Positions 7,995 to 17,006 of a stretch of DNA of 64,000 nucleotides are shown here, one piece after another (within the stretch, counting starts at the first letter, position 1; the number at the start of each line of letters is the position of its first letter). This DNA comes from Burkholderiales bacterium. GTDB taxonomy: Bacteria > Pseudomonadota > Gammaproteobacteria > Burkholderiales > Burkholderiaceae_B. The notes below the pieces were generated by a model that worked only from the letters and a program-made list of their open reading frames with translations, did no database searches and had not been told where the DNA came from. A program made the translations under genes and the position numbers. The DNA lies in NCBI GenBank assembly GCA_027484315.1, contig JAIXTE010000152.1:53763-117762 (forward strand). Direction: 5' to 3'.

Positions 7995-9320
7995 ATGCCT
8001 TCCAAGAAAACGCCCCCTGAACACAACACCAGCCAGGAAATGGCCGTGCCATCCGGACGGTTTGCCCGCCTGAGCCGATTTGGCGCGCTGGCCACCTCCG
8101 TGGCAGGTTCTGTCGTTAAAAACGGCACCAAGCAACTGGCCCAAGGCAAACGCCCCAAATTAAGCAGCCTGTTGCTGACCCCGAAAAATGCCCTGCGCGT
8201 GGCCGATCAACTGGCACAACTGCGCGGTGCAGCAATGAAACTGGGTCAGCTGGTTTCGATGGATGCTGGCGACATGCTGCCACCCCAACTGGCTGAAATT
8301 CTGGCCAAACTTCGGCAAGACGCCAAGCACATGCCCCGAGCGCAATTGCTGAAAGTGCTTGAAAGCGAATGGGGCCCGCAGTGGCGCGAGCGGGTGCGGG
8401 AATTCAACTTGACACCGATTGCTGCAGCTTCGATTGGCCAGGTGCACGAGGCCATTTCACTGGAAGGTGAAAAACTGGCCATCAAGATTCAATACCCGGG
8501 TGTGCGCGACAGCATCGACAGCGACATCGACAACGTGGCCACCATTTTGCGTTTCACTGGCCTGGTACCCAAAACCTTCGACCTGGCTGCCCTGCTGGAG
8601 GAAGCCAAAAAACAGCTGCATGAAGAAGCCGACTACCTGCGTGAAGCCCAGTGCATCGTGCAATACACCGCAGCCTTGGGCCAGGATGACCGTTTTGAAA
8701 TTCCCACCGTGAATGAAACGCTGACCACCCGGGGAATTTTGGCCATGCGCTTTGTGGAGGGTGTGCCGATTGAATCCATGGCACATGCCACTCAGCCGGT
8801 TCGCGACAGAATTGCCACCACCCTGTTTGAATTGCTGTTCAAGGAATTGCTGGGCGTGCGCCTGATGCAAACCGACCCCAACTTCGCCAATTACCGGTAC
8901 AACCCGAAAACCGGCAGGGTAGTGTTGCTCGACTTTGGGGCCACACGCAGTTTTGATCAAGCCTTGGTGAACGGCTATGTGGCGGTGATGAAAGCCGCAC
9001 AGGCCGGCAGCCGCAGCGCAATGGACGCCGCTGCCCGACAAATTGGCTACTTTGACAACACCACGCAAGCCCACCACCGGGAACTGGTGCTGGACCTGAT
9101 GGAAATGGCCTGCGAGCCGCTGTGCACAAAGGGCGCATTCGACTTTGGCAACACAGACCTTGCTGCCCGCATTCGTGACAAGGGATTTGAGCTGGGCGAG
9201 GACAGAAAATTCTGGCATGCCCCGCCCATTGACTGCCTGTTCATACACCGCAAACTGGGTGGCCTGTTTTTGCTGGTTACCCGACTGAAAGCGCGCGTTG
9301 ATGTTGCTCAGTGCGTTTAA
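7995..9320 (+). CDS. ABC1/UbiB/AarF-family atypical kinase
   Basis: The 441-residue protein shows the family signature in order: a KxGQ motif (AAMKLGQLVSMD), the Ala-rich loop IAAASIGQVHEA in place of a glycine loop, a nucleotide-binding Lys region (GEKLAIKIQYPG), EADYLREA, the catalytic DPNFANYRY and the metal-binding DFG (VLLDFGATR). UbiB-type proteins bind ATP and support ubiquinone biosynthesis or lipid handling. No C-terminal membrane helix is evident, so it is closer to the soluble ABC1 branch than to E. coli UbiB. The N-terminal 35 residues are polar and Pro/Lys-rich. Its stop overlaps the stop of the opposite small gene. Confidence 0.88.
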   Translation: MPSKKTPPEHNTSQEMAVPSGRFARLSRFGALATSVAGSVVKNGTKQLAQGKRPKLSSLLLTPKNALRVADQLAQLRGAAMKLGQLVSMDAGDMLPPQLAEILAKLRQDAKHMPRAQLLKVLESEWGPQWRERVREFNLTPIAAASIGQVHEAISLEGEKLAIKIQYPGVRDSIDSDIDNVATILRFTGLVPKTFDLAALLEEAKKQLHEEADYLREAQCIVQYTAALGQDDRFEIPTVNETLTTRGILAMRFVEGVPIESMAHATQPVRDRIATTLFELLFKELLGVRLMQTDPNFANYRYNPKTGRVVLLDFGATRSFDQALVNGYVAVMKAAQAGSRSAMDAAARQIGYFDNTTQAHHRELVLDLMEMACEPLCTKGAFDFGNTDLAARIRDKGFELGEDRKFWHAPPIDCLFIHRKLGGLFLLVTRLKARVDVAQCV

Positions 9321-9598
9321 TTATTCGATTCCGAATCTGAGCATGAATGACCCATCAGACCGAGACCTCCACAAGTAGCGCCCCAGCCAAAGGCAAACAC
9401 GAAGCTACCGGCCAGGCCATTGAGCGAAGGTAGAAGGCAACCGGTACACATCATCGCGGACCCAGCAGCGCACAAGGTAGCGCCCGCGCAGGCGGCAGCC
9501 TTTTTAATGGACGTTTCCGAACCACTGAAGTTATCACGACTAATTTCCATCACCGACGGAATGTTGGTAGGTGTGCATGCATTGATCAGATTGGGCAT
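9317..9598 (-). CDS. Cys/Gly/Ala-rich small protein, possibly bacteriocin-like
   Basis: This 93-residue protein was not recognised. A hydrophilic N-terminal third (ending GSETSIKK) precedes a hydrophobic core of about 50 residues, rich in Ala, Gly and Cys (AAACAGATLCAAGSAMMCTGC, then GWGATCGGLGLMGHSC). There are seven Cys in all, at residues 8, 37, 43, 51, 54, 76 and 86. The layout of a leader followed by a Cys-rich hydrophobic core resembles some peptide bacteriocins but could equally be a two-helix membrane protein. It lies 85 bases after the CzcA-like gene on the same strand. The ATG at 9598 has an AGG nearby; the frame stays open up to 9730, inside that gene. Confidence 0.45.
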   Translation of the reverse strand: MPNLINACTPTNIPSVMEISRDNFSGSETSIKKAAACAGATLCAAGSAMMCTGCLLPSLNGLAGSFVFAFGWGATCGGLGLMGHSCSDSESNN

Positions 9599-9683
9599 CG
9601 TGATGACCTGGGTTGGTTTGAAGGAACATTGTGTATCCCCCAAACCAGCCCGGTTCCATGAGCTGTTCCTGTCACGACATATT

Positions 9684-12600
9684 TCAACAATCGGCTTGTT
9701 CCGTAATTTTTTCAGCTTCCCGCCGCCCAAAAACCCAGAACATCGCGGGGGTGAGAAATGTGTCCAACAGGGTTGAACTGATCAAGCCTCCGAAGATCAC
9801 CACCGCCACAGGGTGCAGTATTTCTGTGCCCGGCCTCTCGGCTTCAAACAGCAGGGGAGCAAGCGCAAATGCCGTCACCAAAGCGGTCATCAGCACGGGG
9901 CTTAAGCGTTCGATGGAGCCGCGTACAATCATGGATTGGCTGAATTGCTCTTGCTCGAAACGCATCAGATGAATGTAGTGGCTCACCTTCAATATTCCAT
10001 TGCGAACAGAAATTCCCGCCAATGTAATAAAGCCGATCAGTGCCGCCACCGACAATGGTTGGCCCGACAGCCATAGTGCGAACACCGCCCCCACTAGGGC
10101 CAATGGAATATTGGCCATGATGATGAGCGACAGCTTGACCGACTGATATCGACTGTAAAGCACGGCAAACATCAGGGCGAGCGACAGTATGGACAGAAAA
10201 CCCACCAGCCTGGTGGCTGTTTCCTGCGCTTCAAACTGGCCACCCAGTTGCACGAAATAGCCTGCTGGCAATGCCTGGTCGGCCACCACGGTGCGAATGT
10301 CTTCCACCACGGCCGACAAGGCTCGCCCCTGCGCATTGGCGGAAATCACGATGCGGCGTTTTCCGTCGTCGCGGCTGATCTGGTTGGGGCCATCGCTGTC
10401 TTCCACCTGCGCCAATGCAGACAAAGGCACTGCACCACCTGGCGTTTGTATCAACAGTTGTTGAAGCTGCTCCAGGCTTCTGTCACGGTCTGCAAGCTTC
10501 AGCACCAAGGCAAAACGGCGGTTGCCCTCGACAATCTGCGTGATTTTTTCACCCTCGACCAGGGTTTGCAAGCCCAGCAAAATGTCAGTGGCCGATACCC
10601 CGTATTGCGAGGCTGCGGCGTAATTCACGCGTACCTTGATTTCAGGCGCAAGCACCTGCTTTTCCACTTCCAGGTCAACCAGTCCGTCGATATCGGCCAG
10701 CTGGACACGCAGCTGTTCCGCCGTGCCCCGCAGGGTGTCCAGGTCTTCACCGAACACCTTGATGGCAATTTGTGAACGCACGCCGGAAAGCATGTGGTCT
10801 ATCCGATGGGAAATGGGCTGGCCCAATGCAATGGCCGCAGGCAGGTTTTGCAGACGTGCGCGCATGTCCGCCTGGACTTCATCCATGGGCCGGGTCATTT
10901 CCGAAACAGGGATCAAACCAATATCCAATTCCGACACGTGCACCCCCTCTGCATGTTCATCCAGTTCGGCGCGCCCGCTTCTGCGCCCGATGTGTGTAAT
11001 CTCGGGCACGCCCGCCAACAGCTGTTCGGCTTGGGTGGCCAGTGCAGAGGAGTCTTCAAGCGTGACCCCCGGGTTAAGGCGCAAACCAATCAGCAAGGTG
11101 CCTTCATTGAAAGGCGGCAAAAAGGTTTTTGGAAAAAACGGCACCGAGGTAGCCGCCACCACAACAGCCAGCACCGCCATGCCAATTGCTTTTCGGGGTT
11201 GATTCAACACGGAATTCAAAATGCTGCTGTAACGGGCCTTTAGCCAGGCCAGCGCCCGAGTGTCGCCATGGTCGAGGTTCTTGATGCCCGGCAACAGGTA
11301 ATACGACAACACGGGAGTCACCGTGACCGACACCACCAGCGAAGCCAAAGTGGATACGATGAAAGCAATGCCCAGCGGCACAAACAACTTGCCTTCAATA
11401 CCGGGCAATGCGAACAGGGGAATGAACACCAGCACCACGATTGCGGTGGCGACCACAATGCCGGTGCGAACTTCCAGGCTGGCCTTGCGAACCAGCGCAA
11501 CCCAGTCGAAAGGCGCACCCGGATTTTTGGCCCGTTGTTCTTTCAAACGCCGCAAAATGTTTTCAACATCCACCACGGCATCATCCACCAGACCACCAAT
11601 GGCAATGGCCAAACCACCCAGGGTCATGGTGTTGATCGACAGGCCAAAGTACTTGAACACCAGCGCAGTCATGAAAATTGATACCGGTATGGCGGTGAGC
11701 GCAATGACCGTGGGGCGCAGCGTTCCCAGAAAGAGAAACAGCACCACCGCCACAAATACCGAAGCCCCAATCAGCTTGCCCTGCAAGGTGGTGATGGACG
11801 CTTCAATGAAGCTGGCCTGCCGGAAGGTGACGCGTGGTTGCTCAAGGCCTTCGGGCAAACTGTTTTTCATCCCAACCAGTGCCTCTTCAATGGCGCGGGT
11901 CAAGGCCAGGGTGTCGGCGTCAGGTTGTTTTTGAATGCCCAGAATCACGGCAGGCTTGCCCTCAAAGCCGGCATCCCCCCGCTTCACCGCTGCGGCAAAT
12001 TCAATCTGAGCCACCTGCATCAACAACACCGGCTGGCCATTGCGAACACCCACCACCACATTGCGCAAATCATCCAGCGAAGATGTTCTGCCCAAATGGC
12101 GAATCAGGTATTCACGGCCATTCAATGACAAGAAACCGCCCGATGTGTTGGACGCAAAACCCTTCAGTGCAGTTTGCAGGTGTTCAATCGTGATGCCCAG
12201 TTCAACCATGCGCTGCAAATCGGGCTGCACCTGGAACTGGCGCACCTCACCCCCAATCGGGATGACCTGTGCCACACCCTGGATGGACAGCAAGCGTGGC
12301 CGCAACACCCAGTCTGCATACTCACGCACGGCCATGGGAGACAGCTTTTGCCCATCAATCGGAATGGCAATCTGCATGATCTCGCCCATGATGGAACTGA
12401 CTGGCCCCATCGTGGGTGTGAGCCCGGCCGGAATGGATTCTTCCATGCTGGCCAGTCGTTCAGACACCATTTGCCGGGCCCGGTAAATTTCAACATCCCA
12501 GTTGAAGGTGATGTAAACGAACGAAAGCCCTGCACTGGACACGGAACGGATCACCTCTACACCGGGCAGGCCATTCAGCGTGGTCTCCAGCGGAAAAGTG

Positions 12601-12794
12601 ATCAGTTGCTCAACTTCCTCGGAAGCCATGCCACCAGCCTCGGTAATCACCGTGACGGTTGGCTTGTTCAAATCGGGAAACACATCCACCGGAGTTTGGG
12701 TCAGTGTGAATGCCCCATACGCCGTCAACAACAAGGCGCCGAACAACACCAGCAACCGGTTTTTCAGGCTGCTGTCGAGTAAAAACTGAAACAT
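9684..12794 (-). CDS. Heavy-metal efflux RND transporter, CzcA/CusA family
   Basis: The 1036-residue inner-membrane pump follows the RND plan: helix 1 (residues 11-30), a large periplasmic loop, helices 2-6 (about 340-500), the helix around FPKTFLPPFNEGTLL, a second periplasmic loop and the final helices. Helix 4 carries GGLVDDAVVDVENILRR, with Asp 404, Asp 405, Asp 409 and Glu 411 at the proton-relay positions typical of the HME (metal) group. It works with the adaptor and outer-membrane protein encoded just upstream to export divalent or monovalent metal ions. The substrate (Co/Zn/Cd/Ni or Cu/Ag) is not settled. It begins 12 bases after the adaptor stop. Confidence 0.92.
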   Translation of the reverse strand: MFQFLLDSSLKNRLLVLFGALLLTAYGAFTLTQTPVDVFPDLNKPTVTVITEAGGMASEEVEQLITFPLETTLNGLPGVEVIRSVSSAGLSFVYITFNWDVEIYRARQMVSERLASMEESIPAGLTPTMGPVSSIMGEIMQIAIPIDGQKLSPMAVREYADWVLRPRLLSIQGVAQVIPIGGEVRQFQVQPDLQRMVELGITIEHLQTALKGFASNTSGGFLSLNGREYLIRHLGRTSSLDDLRNVVVGVRNGQPVLLMQVAQIEFAAAVKRGDAGFEGKPAVILGIQKQPDADTLALTRAIEEALVGMKNSLPEGLEQPRVTFRQASFIEASITTLQGKLIGASVFVAVVLFLFLGTLRPTVIALTAIPVSIFMTALVFKYFGLSINTMTLGGLAIAIGGLVDDAVVDVENILRRLKEQRAKNPGAPFDWVALVRKASLEVRTGIVVATAIVVLVFIPLFALPGIEGKLFVPLGIAFIVSTLASLVVSVTVTPVLSYYLLPGIKNLDHGDTRALAWLKARYSSILNSVLNQPRKAIGMAVLAVVVAATSVPFFPKTFLPPFNEGTLLIGLRLNPGVTLEDSSALATQAEQLLAGVPEITHIGRRSGRAELDEHAEGVHVSELDIGLIPVSEMTRPMDEVQADMRARLQNLPAAIALGQPISHRIDHMLSGVRSQIAIKVFGEDLDTLRGTAEQLRVQLADIDGLVDLEVEKQVLAPEIKVRVNYAAASQYGVSATDILLGLQTLVEGEKITQIVEGNRRFALVLKLADRDRSLEQLQQLLIQTPGGAVPLSALAQVEDSDGPNQISRDDGKRRIVISANAQGRALSAVVEDIRTVVADQALPAGYFVQLGGQFEAQETATRLVGFLSILSLALMFAVLYSRYQSVKLSLIIMANIPLALVGAVFALWLSGQPLSVAALIGFITLAGISVRNGILKVSHYIHLMRFEQEQFSQSMIVRGSIERLSPVLMTALVTAFALAPLLFEAERPGTEILHPVAVVIFGGLISSTLLDTFLTPAMFWVFGRREAEKITEQADC

Positions 12795-12806
12795 GCTGTT
12801 CTCCCT

Positions 12807-13964
12807 TTAGCGAACCTGGTTAATCAAGGTTGCGCCCTGTGTCACCACGCGGTCATAGGCCTTCAAGCCGCTTTTCACCAGCACACGCTGCCCATCCAGT
12901 GGTTCTGTCACCACCACCCGAGGCTCGAATGTTTCCGGTTCGGTTTTCACCCACACCATGGTTTGGTTGGCTGCGTTTTTCACCACGGCTGAGCGGGGTA
13001 TCGCAATGCCTTCGGTTTGCTCGGCCAGCTCGGCATACACCTTCAGAAGTTGCCCGGTAAAAAACCGTGTCTGGTCCAGATGTCGGTTTTCAAAAGAAAG
13101 TGTGAGCGATTGGTCACGCACTGAACCGGCTGCACCCAAGAAGCGCAAGGCGATGGTTTGGTCGCCCAGCCCCACTGTTGCTCCACTGAAGGCGGGGGGA
13201 ACGCCACCACTGGCCCAAGTGGCGTCAATGCGCACCACTGATGGATCAAGCACTTCAAACGCCAATGCGCCCGCCTCAAACACCTTGCCGGAAATGGCCT
13301 GGCTGCTGGCTACCACGCCACTGGCTGGCGCGCGCAAGGTTTCTTTCGCGCCAATACCATTGGCCAGCGCAGCCACCTGCCCTTTCAAACCCTGCACTTC
13401 GGCGCTGGCGCTATCCAGTTCTTTTCTGGGCAAGGTGTCTTGCAACTGCTGCACGCGTTGAAGCCTGCTTTCAGCCAGAGTCAGTTGCGATTTCAATTGC
13501 GCCAACTCGGCCTGCTGGGCAGACCGTTCCAGCGTTCCATGGCTGGCCAGTACGTACCCCAGCAGTTCGCCTTTTGTTACCTTTTGACCAATATGCGGAA
13601 TGCCTTTGGGTGGGGCTTCAAAACGGCCCCCGGTGGTGGTTTGTACCAGCCCGCCGGTTTGGGGATCAACAACAACCTTGCCATTCAGTTCAATGACTTT
13701 TGCATGCGCTTGCAGCACTGCGGGTGTGGTGCGCACCTTGAGCTGCCGCTGTGCGGGCTTGGGTAAAAATACCTCGCCAGTGGGCAGGCGGCGCGGGCTG
13801 TTGCCCACCGCGGCAGCAGGTGCTGCCTGGGCCTGCGCATTGTCGTGCTCTTCGCCATGGTCGTGCCCAGGCCCAGCCCATGCGGCGGGGTGGTTTGAAA
13901 AATTCAGCGCCAACAAGGCCAATGCGCCGGTGAATACGAATGAACGTGAAATGACGTGTTTCAT
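12807..13964 (-). CDS. Periplasmic adaptor (CzcB-like) with His-rich N-terminus
   Basis: This 385-residue protein has a signal peptide (LALLALNFSNHPAAWA) followed by a metal-binding-like stretch HDHGEEHDNAQ. The membrane-fusion-protein fold follows: the first lipoyl half-motif around IGQKVTKGELLGYVLASHG, a long alpha-helical hairpin (residues about 158-200, rich in Gln/Leu/Ala), the second lipoyl half (LRAPASGVVASSQAISGKV), a beta-barrel, and the C-terminal domain with IPRSAVVK. It bridges the RND pump and the outer-membrane channel. The gene sits two bases after the His-rich membrane protein gene and 12 bases before the pump gene. Confidence 0.9.
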   Translation of the reverse strand: MKHVISRSFVFTGALALLALNFSNHPAAWAGPGHDHGEEHDNAQAQAAPAAAVGNSPRRLPTGEVFLPKPAQRQLKVRTTPAVLQAHAKVIELNGKVVVDPQTGGLVQTTTGGRFEAPPKGIPHIGQKVTKGELLGYVLASHGTLERSAQQAELAQLKSQLTLAESRLQRVQQLQDTLPRKELDSASAEVQGLKGQVAALANGIGAKETLRAPASGVVASSQAISGKVFEAGALAFEVLDPSVVRIDATWASGGVPPAFSGATVGLGDQTIALRFLGAAGSVRDQSLTLSFENRHLDQTRFFTGQLLKVYAELAEQTEGIAIPRSAVVKNAANQTMVWVKTEPETFEPRVVVTEPLDGQRVLVKSGLKAYDRVVTQGATLINQVR

Positions 13965-13966
13965 GA

Positions 13967-14506
13967 TTACTTCAATCCCTTGTTGCGGCGTTTCAGGAAC
14001 AAGGCGATCAGGCCCAAGGCCAGCAGCGCAACACCGCCCCCAGCCCAGTACTCCATACCGTGCAGACCATGCTCTTCGTGATCAGCATGGTCAGCGTGTT
14101 CCTCGTGGCCTTGATGTGGCAACAGCAGCGTGCCAGTCAGCACCTCGCTTTGATCACCCACGCTGACCTGCAAGGCAACAGAAACCTGCTCGCTGAACGC
14201 GGATTCGGGCAACACGGCATCGAACTCACCTTCAGCGTGCAATTCAAGCGGTACCTTTTGCCCGTTCAATTGAAGATCAAGCGTGGCGTTTTTCACTGGC
14301 ACGTTCGTGGCCGCATGGTCGACGAAAATTTCAAGCGTGCGGCCATTCAGCACGCCCACGGCTTCAAACAAATCGGATTCCATCATGACACGGGGCGATG
14401 CAACGCCTGCCGAAACAGGGGCTTCCTCGCCATGGTCATGGCCGGGGCCAGCCAGGGCTAGTGTGTGCATGGCGCAGAACAACAAAACAGCGACAGTATT
14501 TTTCAT
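13967..14506 (-). CDS. Exported His-rich protein with a C-terminal membrane anchor
   Basis: This 179-residue protein has a signal peptide (MKNTVAVLLFCAMHTLALAG), then GHDHGEE just after the cleavage site. It has a beta-rich middle domain, a His-dense linker (HEEHADHADHEEHGLHG) and one C-terminal helix (WAGGGVALLALGLIALFL) ending in basic residues. It sits between the TolC-like and adaptor genes and overlaps the TolC-like gene by four bases (ATGA), so it is an integral part of the efflux operon. I infer a periplasmic metal buffer or chaperone tethered to the inner membrane. I do not recognise a named family. Confidence 0.75.
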   Translation of the reverse strand: MKNTVAVLLFCAMHTLALAGPGHDHGEEAPVSAGVASPRVMMESDLFEAVGVLNGRTLEIFVDHAATNVPVKNATLDLQLNGQKVPLELHAEGEFDAVLPESAFSEQVSVALQVSVGDQSEVLTGTLLLPHQGHEEHADHADHEEHGLHGMEYWAGGGVALLALGLIALFLKRRNKGLK

Positions 14507-15786
14507 GGTGCTTGCCCGGGTAACAGACCCAGCGCCTGCAGCAATGCAGACACTTTGGTCGAGAATTCAATGGTGGATTTTTTGGCCAAACGTTCAGCCT
14601 CAAAGGCCTGTTGCTCGAAACGCAACAACGTGGGGAAGTCGGTTTCACCCAGTGCAAACGACTTTTGATGCAAGGTGTAAACCTGTCGGGCCAGTTCAGC
14701 CTGTTCCTGCGCATTGCGCTGCAGCTTTTCAAACCACTCCACATTGGCCTGCGCGGCAGTGGCTTGCGCCTTGATGCGGGTGCCCACACGCTTGAGCGTT
14801 TCCTGAGCCTCGGTTTCATCCGCACGCGCTGCCAGCAAGCGGCTGGCATGTTCAGCCCGAGACCCCAAGGGAATTCGGGTGGAAAGCACCAGCGACTTTT
14901 CATTGGGCGCAACAAAACCTGCACGCTCGTTGATCAAGGCCAAGCCCACCTCAGGGTTCTCTCGCCGCTGAATGGCAACCAGGTCGGCACGGCTGCCCTG
15001 AAGCAGGGCTGCATGTTGGGCCGACTGAACAAGTGGATGAGCCTGAACGTTCGGGTTGGTGTCATTCGGCAAACGTTCGGCAACAGGCTTGGAATTGGCG
15101 TTGGTATTGGCACTGGCATTGGTGTAGGCATTGGCATTCAGCACCGTCACTGGCAAGCCGGTGACCTCCATAAATTCCGAACCCACGGTGGACAAAGTGG
15201 ACAATGCGCGGCCAAGCTCGGCACTGGCTTGTGCTTGCAGCGCAGTGGCTTGCAGCAGGTCAACCCTGGCCAGGTCGCCGGCATCGACCCGGCGTTTGAC
15301 GTCGGCCATCAAGCTGCTGGCAGCCCCCAAGCGCGCCTGCGCCATGTCCACGTCCAGCTGTGCAGCCAGTGCGTTCCAGTACACCTGTCGAACCTGCCCA
15401 GCCAGCTCCAGCTTCAACTGGGCTGCACGCTGCTCGCCAGCGGCCAATTCAAGCTGGCGAAGGTTCTGGTTTGTGCTGCGTTCATTCCACAGCCAAAGGG
15501 GGGCGCTCAGGCCCAGCGAGGTTTCCCGCAAACCCTGGTTATCAAAATTCCGGTCGCTTCGGTACGACCCTTCAAGCGTCAGTGGGGCAGCAATCAGACT
15601 GTTGGCATTTTCACGCCCGGCTTTCAGTGCTTCAATTCGCAAGCCTTCGGCCAGCAAGGCCGGGTTGTGTGCAAGCGCCGATTGGTAAATCTGTGCCAGC
15701 GGCACAGTGGCTTCTTGAGCGTGTGCCACGGGCACAGCGCCAAAGCTGACGCACGCCCAAAGCACCACGCGCAGTGGTGAATTCAT
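14503..15786 (-). CDS. Outer-membrane efflux channel, TolC/CzcC family
   Basis: The 427-residue protein has a signal peptide (RVVLWACVSFGAVPVAHA) and two internal outer-membrane-efflux repeats of long coiled-coil helices. The first lies around residues 35-190 (LAHNPALLAEGLRIEALKAG, then a later run rich in Gln and Leu); the second around residues 255-420 includes HPLVQSAQHAALLQGSRADL. Between the repeats is an odd low-complexity Asn/Ala stretch (NANAYTNASANTNANS). It forms the outer-membrane exit duct for the RND pump. The ATG at 15786 was chosen because GGAG lies nine bases upstream and the signal peptide follows; an upstream in-frame start would add 16 non-signal residues. Confidence 0.88.
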   Translation of the reverse strand: MNSPLRVVLWACVSFGAVPVAHAQEATVPLAQIYQSALAHNPALLAEGLRIEALKAGRENANSLIAAPLTLEGSYRSDRNFDNQGLRETSLGLSAPLWLWNERSTNQNLRQLELAAGEQRAAQLKLELAGQVRQVYWNALAAQLDVDMAQARLGAASSLMADVKRRVDAGDLARVDLLQATALQAQASAELGRALSTLSTVGSEFMEVTGLPVTVLNANAYTNASANTNANSKPVAERLPNDTNPNVQAHPLVQSAQHAALLQGSRADLVAIQRRENPEVGLALINERAGFVAPNEKSLVLSTRIPLGSRAEHASRLLAARADETEAQETLKRVGTRIKAQATAAQANVEWFEKLQRNAQEQAELARQVYTLHQKSFALGETDFPTLLRFEQQAFEAERLAKKSTIEFSTKVSALLQALGLLPGQAP

Positions 15787-15848
15787 GGTGAAAACTCCGT
15801 GAACAAGTGAACATTCCCCTGCATGCAGGGGCACAGGTCAAAGCGGGT

Positions 15849-16181
15849 TCAGCACCAGTTGGGGCGTTCGATTCGGGAATTCAAAAAGGAGGTGGCCAAT
15901 GTTGGCTCAGGGGAAAACTCGTCGTACTTCAGATCAGGGTGCGTATTGACGGGAAAGCTGGACAACACCACCGTGCAGTGGCCGGGGCAATGGTGGTGGT
16001 GATTGTCAGACTCTACAGAATTGTCTTCAGTGGTTTGGGCGTGGTCGTCGGCAGGCGACGTTTGCACATGCACATGCGTGTGTTCGTGCGTTTCTTCGAG
16101 CGCATGGAAAAACTGCCCCTCAGCCAGCAGGCTTTGCAGCGGTAAAACCATCATCATCAAAAGAAGAAACCACTTTTTCAT
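15849..16181 (-). CDS. CzcI-like small His-rich exported protein
   Basis: The 110-residue product has a signal peptide (MKKWFLLLMMMVLPLQSLLA). Its mature chain carries HEHTHVHVQ, a His run HHHHCPGHC, and a C-terminus rich in Pro/Ser. The order signal peptide, His-rich middle and CPGHC matches CzcI-type proteins found at the head of czcCBA operons in Cupriavidus. CzcI is reported to modulate expression of the efflux genes. Here too it immediately precedes the TolC-like gene, 62 bases upstream, which supports the call. Confidence 0.75.
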   Translation of the reverse strand: MKKWFLLLMMMVLPLQSLLAEGQFFHALEETHEHTHVHVQTSPADDHAQTTEDNSVESDNHHHHCPGHCTVVLSSFPVNTHPDLKYDEFSPEPTLATSFLNSRIERPNWC

Positions 16182-16271
16182 GGCAGTGAGAGTAACACAA
16201 GCGAAAAAAGGTTCAAAACATCGGCTTGGCGCACGGCAAAGCCGAGATCAAGTTAGATAACGACCAATCCA

Positions 16272-16928
16272 TTAATGGGAATGGCCATGAGAATCCGCAG
16301 CACGCGGTGGCTCACCTCGCAGTTCAGCACGCGCCTGCCGTATCACACTGACCGAGGCAGACAAACCCAGCGAGGCCATCAAGGCTGCCACCACCAGGTC
16401 GGGCCAGGCAGTCTGTGTTACACCCACAAGCAGGGCCGCCCCCAACACGGCCAGGTTGCCAATGGCATCGTTTCGGCTGCACAGCCACACCGAACGCATA
16501 TTGGAATCGCCGTTGCGGTAACGGTATTGCAAAGCAGCCACACCCACATTCACGGCCAGGGCCAACACCCCAACCACACCCATGGTGGCGTATGATGGCA
16601 CTTCCCCATTAAACGCTGCGTACAGCGCAAAACACAGTACACCCACCCCGTATAAGCCCATGGACACGCCTTTGAGCAAAGCAGCCTTGGCCCGGGTTTG
16701 AAGGGCCATGCCCAAGACGAACAGCGAGAGTGCGTAGTTGGCAGCGTCTCCGCCGAAGTCGAGTGAATCTGCCAGCAGCGAGACCGAGCCCGCCTGCCAG
16801 CTGGCACCTATTTCCAGAAAAAACATCGCAGCGTTGGCGATGAGGGCGATCCACAGCACCTTGCGGAAACCGGGATTGGCCGCCGAAGTGGCCTCTTCAT
16901 GGGAATGGCAGTGGTTGCAACCGGGCAT
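16272..16928 (-). CDS. Short cation diffusion facilitator (CDF/CzcD-type transporter)
   Basis: This 218-residue inner-membrane protein starts with a His/Cys-rich tail (MPGCNHCHSHEE) and ends with another (DSHGHSH). Helices between them include IALIANAAMFFLEIGASW and LLADSLDFGGDAANYALSL, where the second holds the conserved Asp pair used for zinc coordination in CDF proteins. The second HxxxD-like site is changed to CSRNDAIGNLAV. It lacks the cytosolic C-terminal domain of most CDF proteins, as in the short DmeF-like or 'cation transporter' branch. It is the first gene of the metal cluster, 90 bases before the CzcI-like gene. Confidence 0.85.
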   Translation of the reverse strand: MPGCNHCHSHEEATSAANPGFRKVLWIALIANAAMFFLEIGASWQAGSVSLLADSLDFGGDAANYALSLFVLGMALQTRAKAALLKGVSMGLYGVGVLCFALYAAFNGEVPSYATMGVVGVLALAVNVGVAALQYRYRNGDSNMRSVWLCSRNDAIGNLAVLGAALLVGVTQTAWPDLVVAALMASLGLSASVSVIRQARAELRGEPPRAADSHGHSH

Positions 16929-17006
16929 GGTGTCAGTTTTCCTTGGGTCAGCGTTTGAAAACAGTTACAGAACCACTGTATTGGAAACCCTGACAAGGTG
17001 GCAAGG

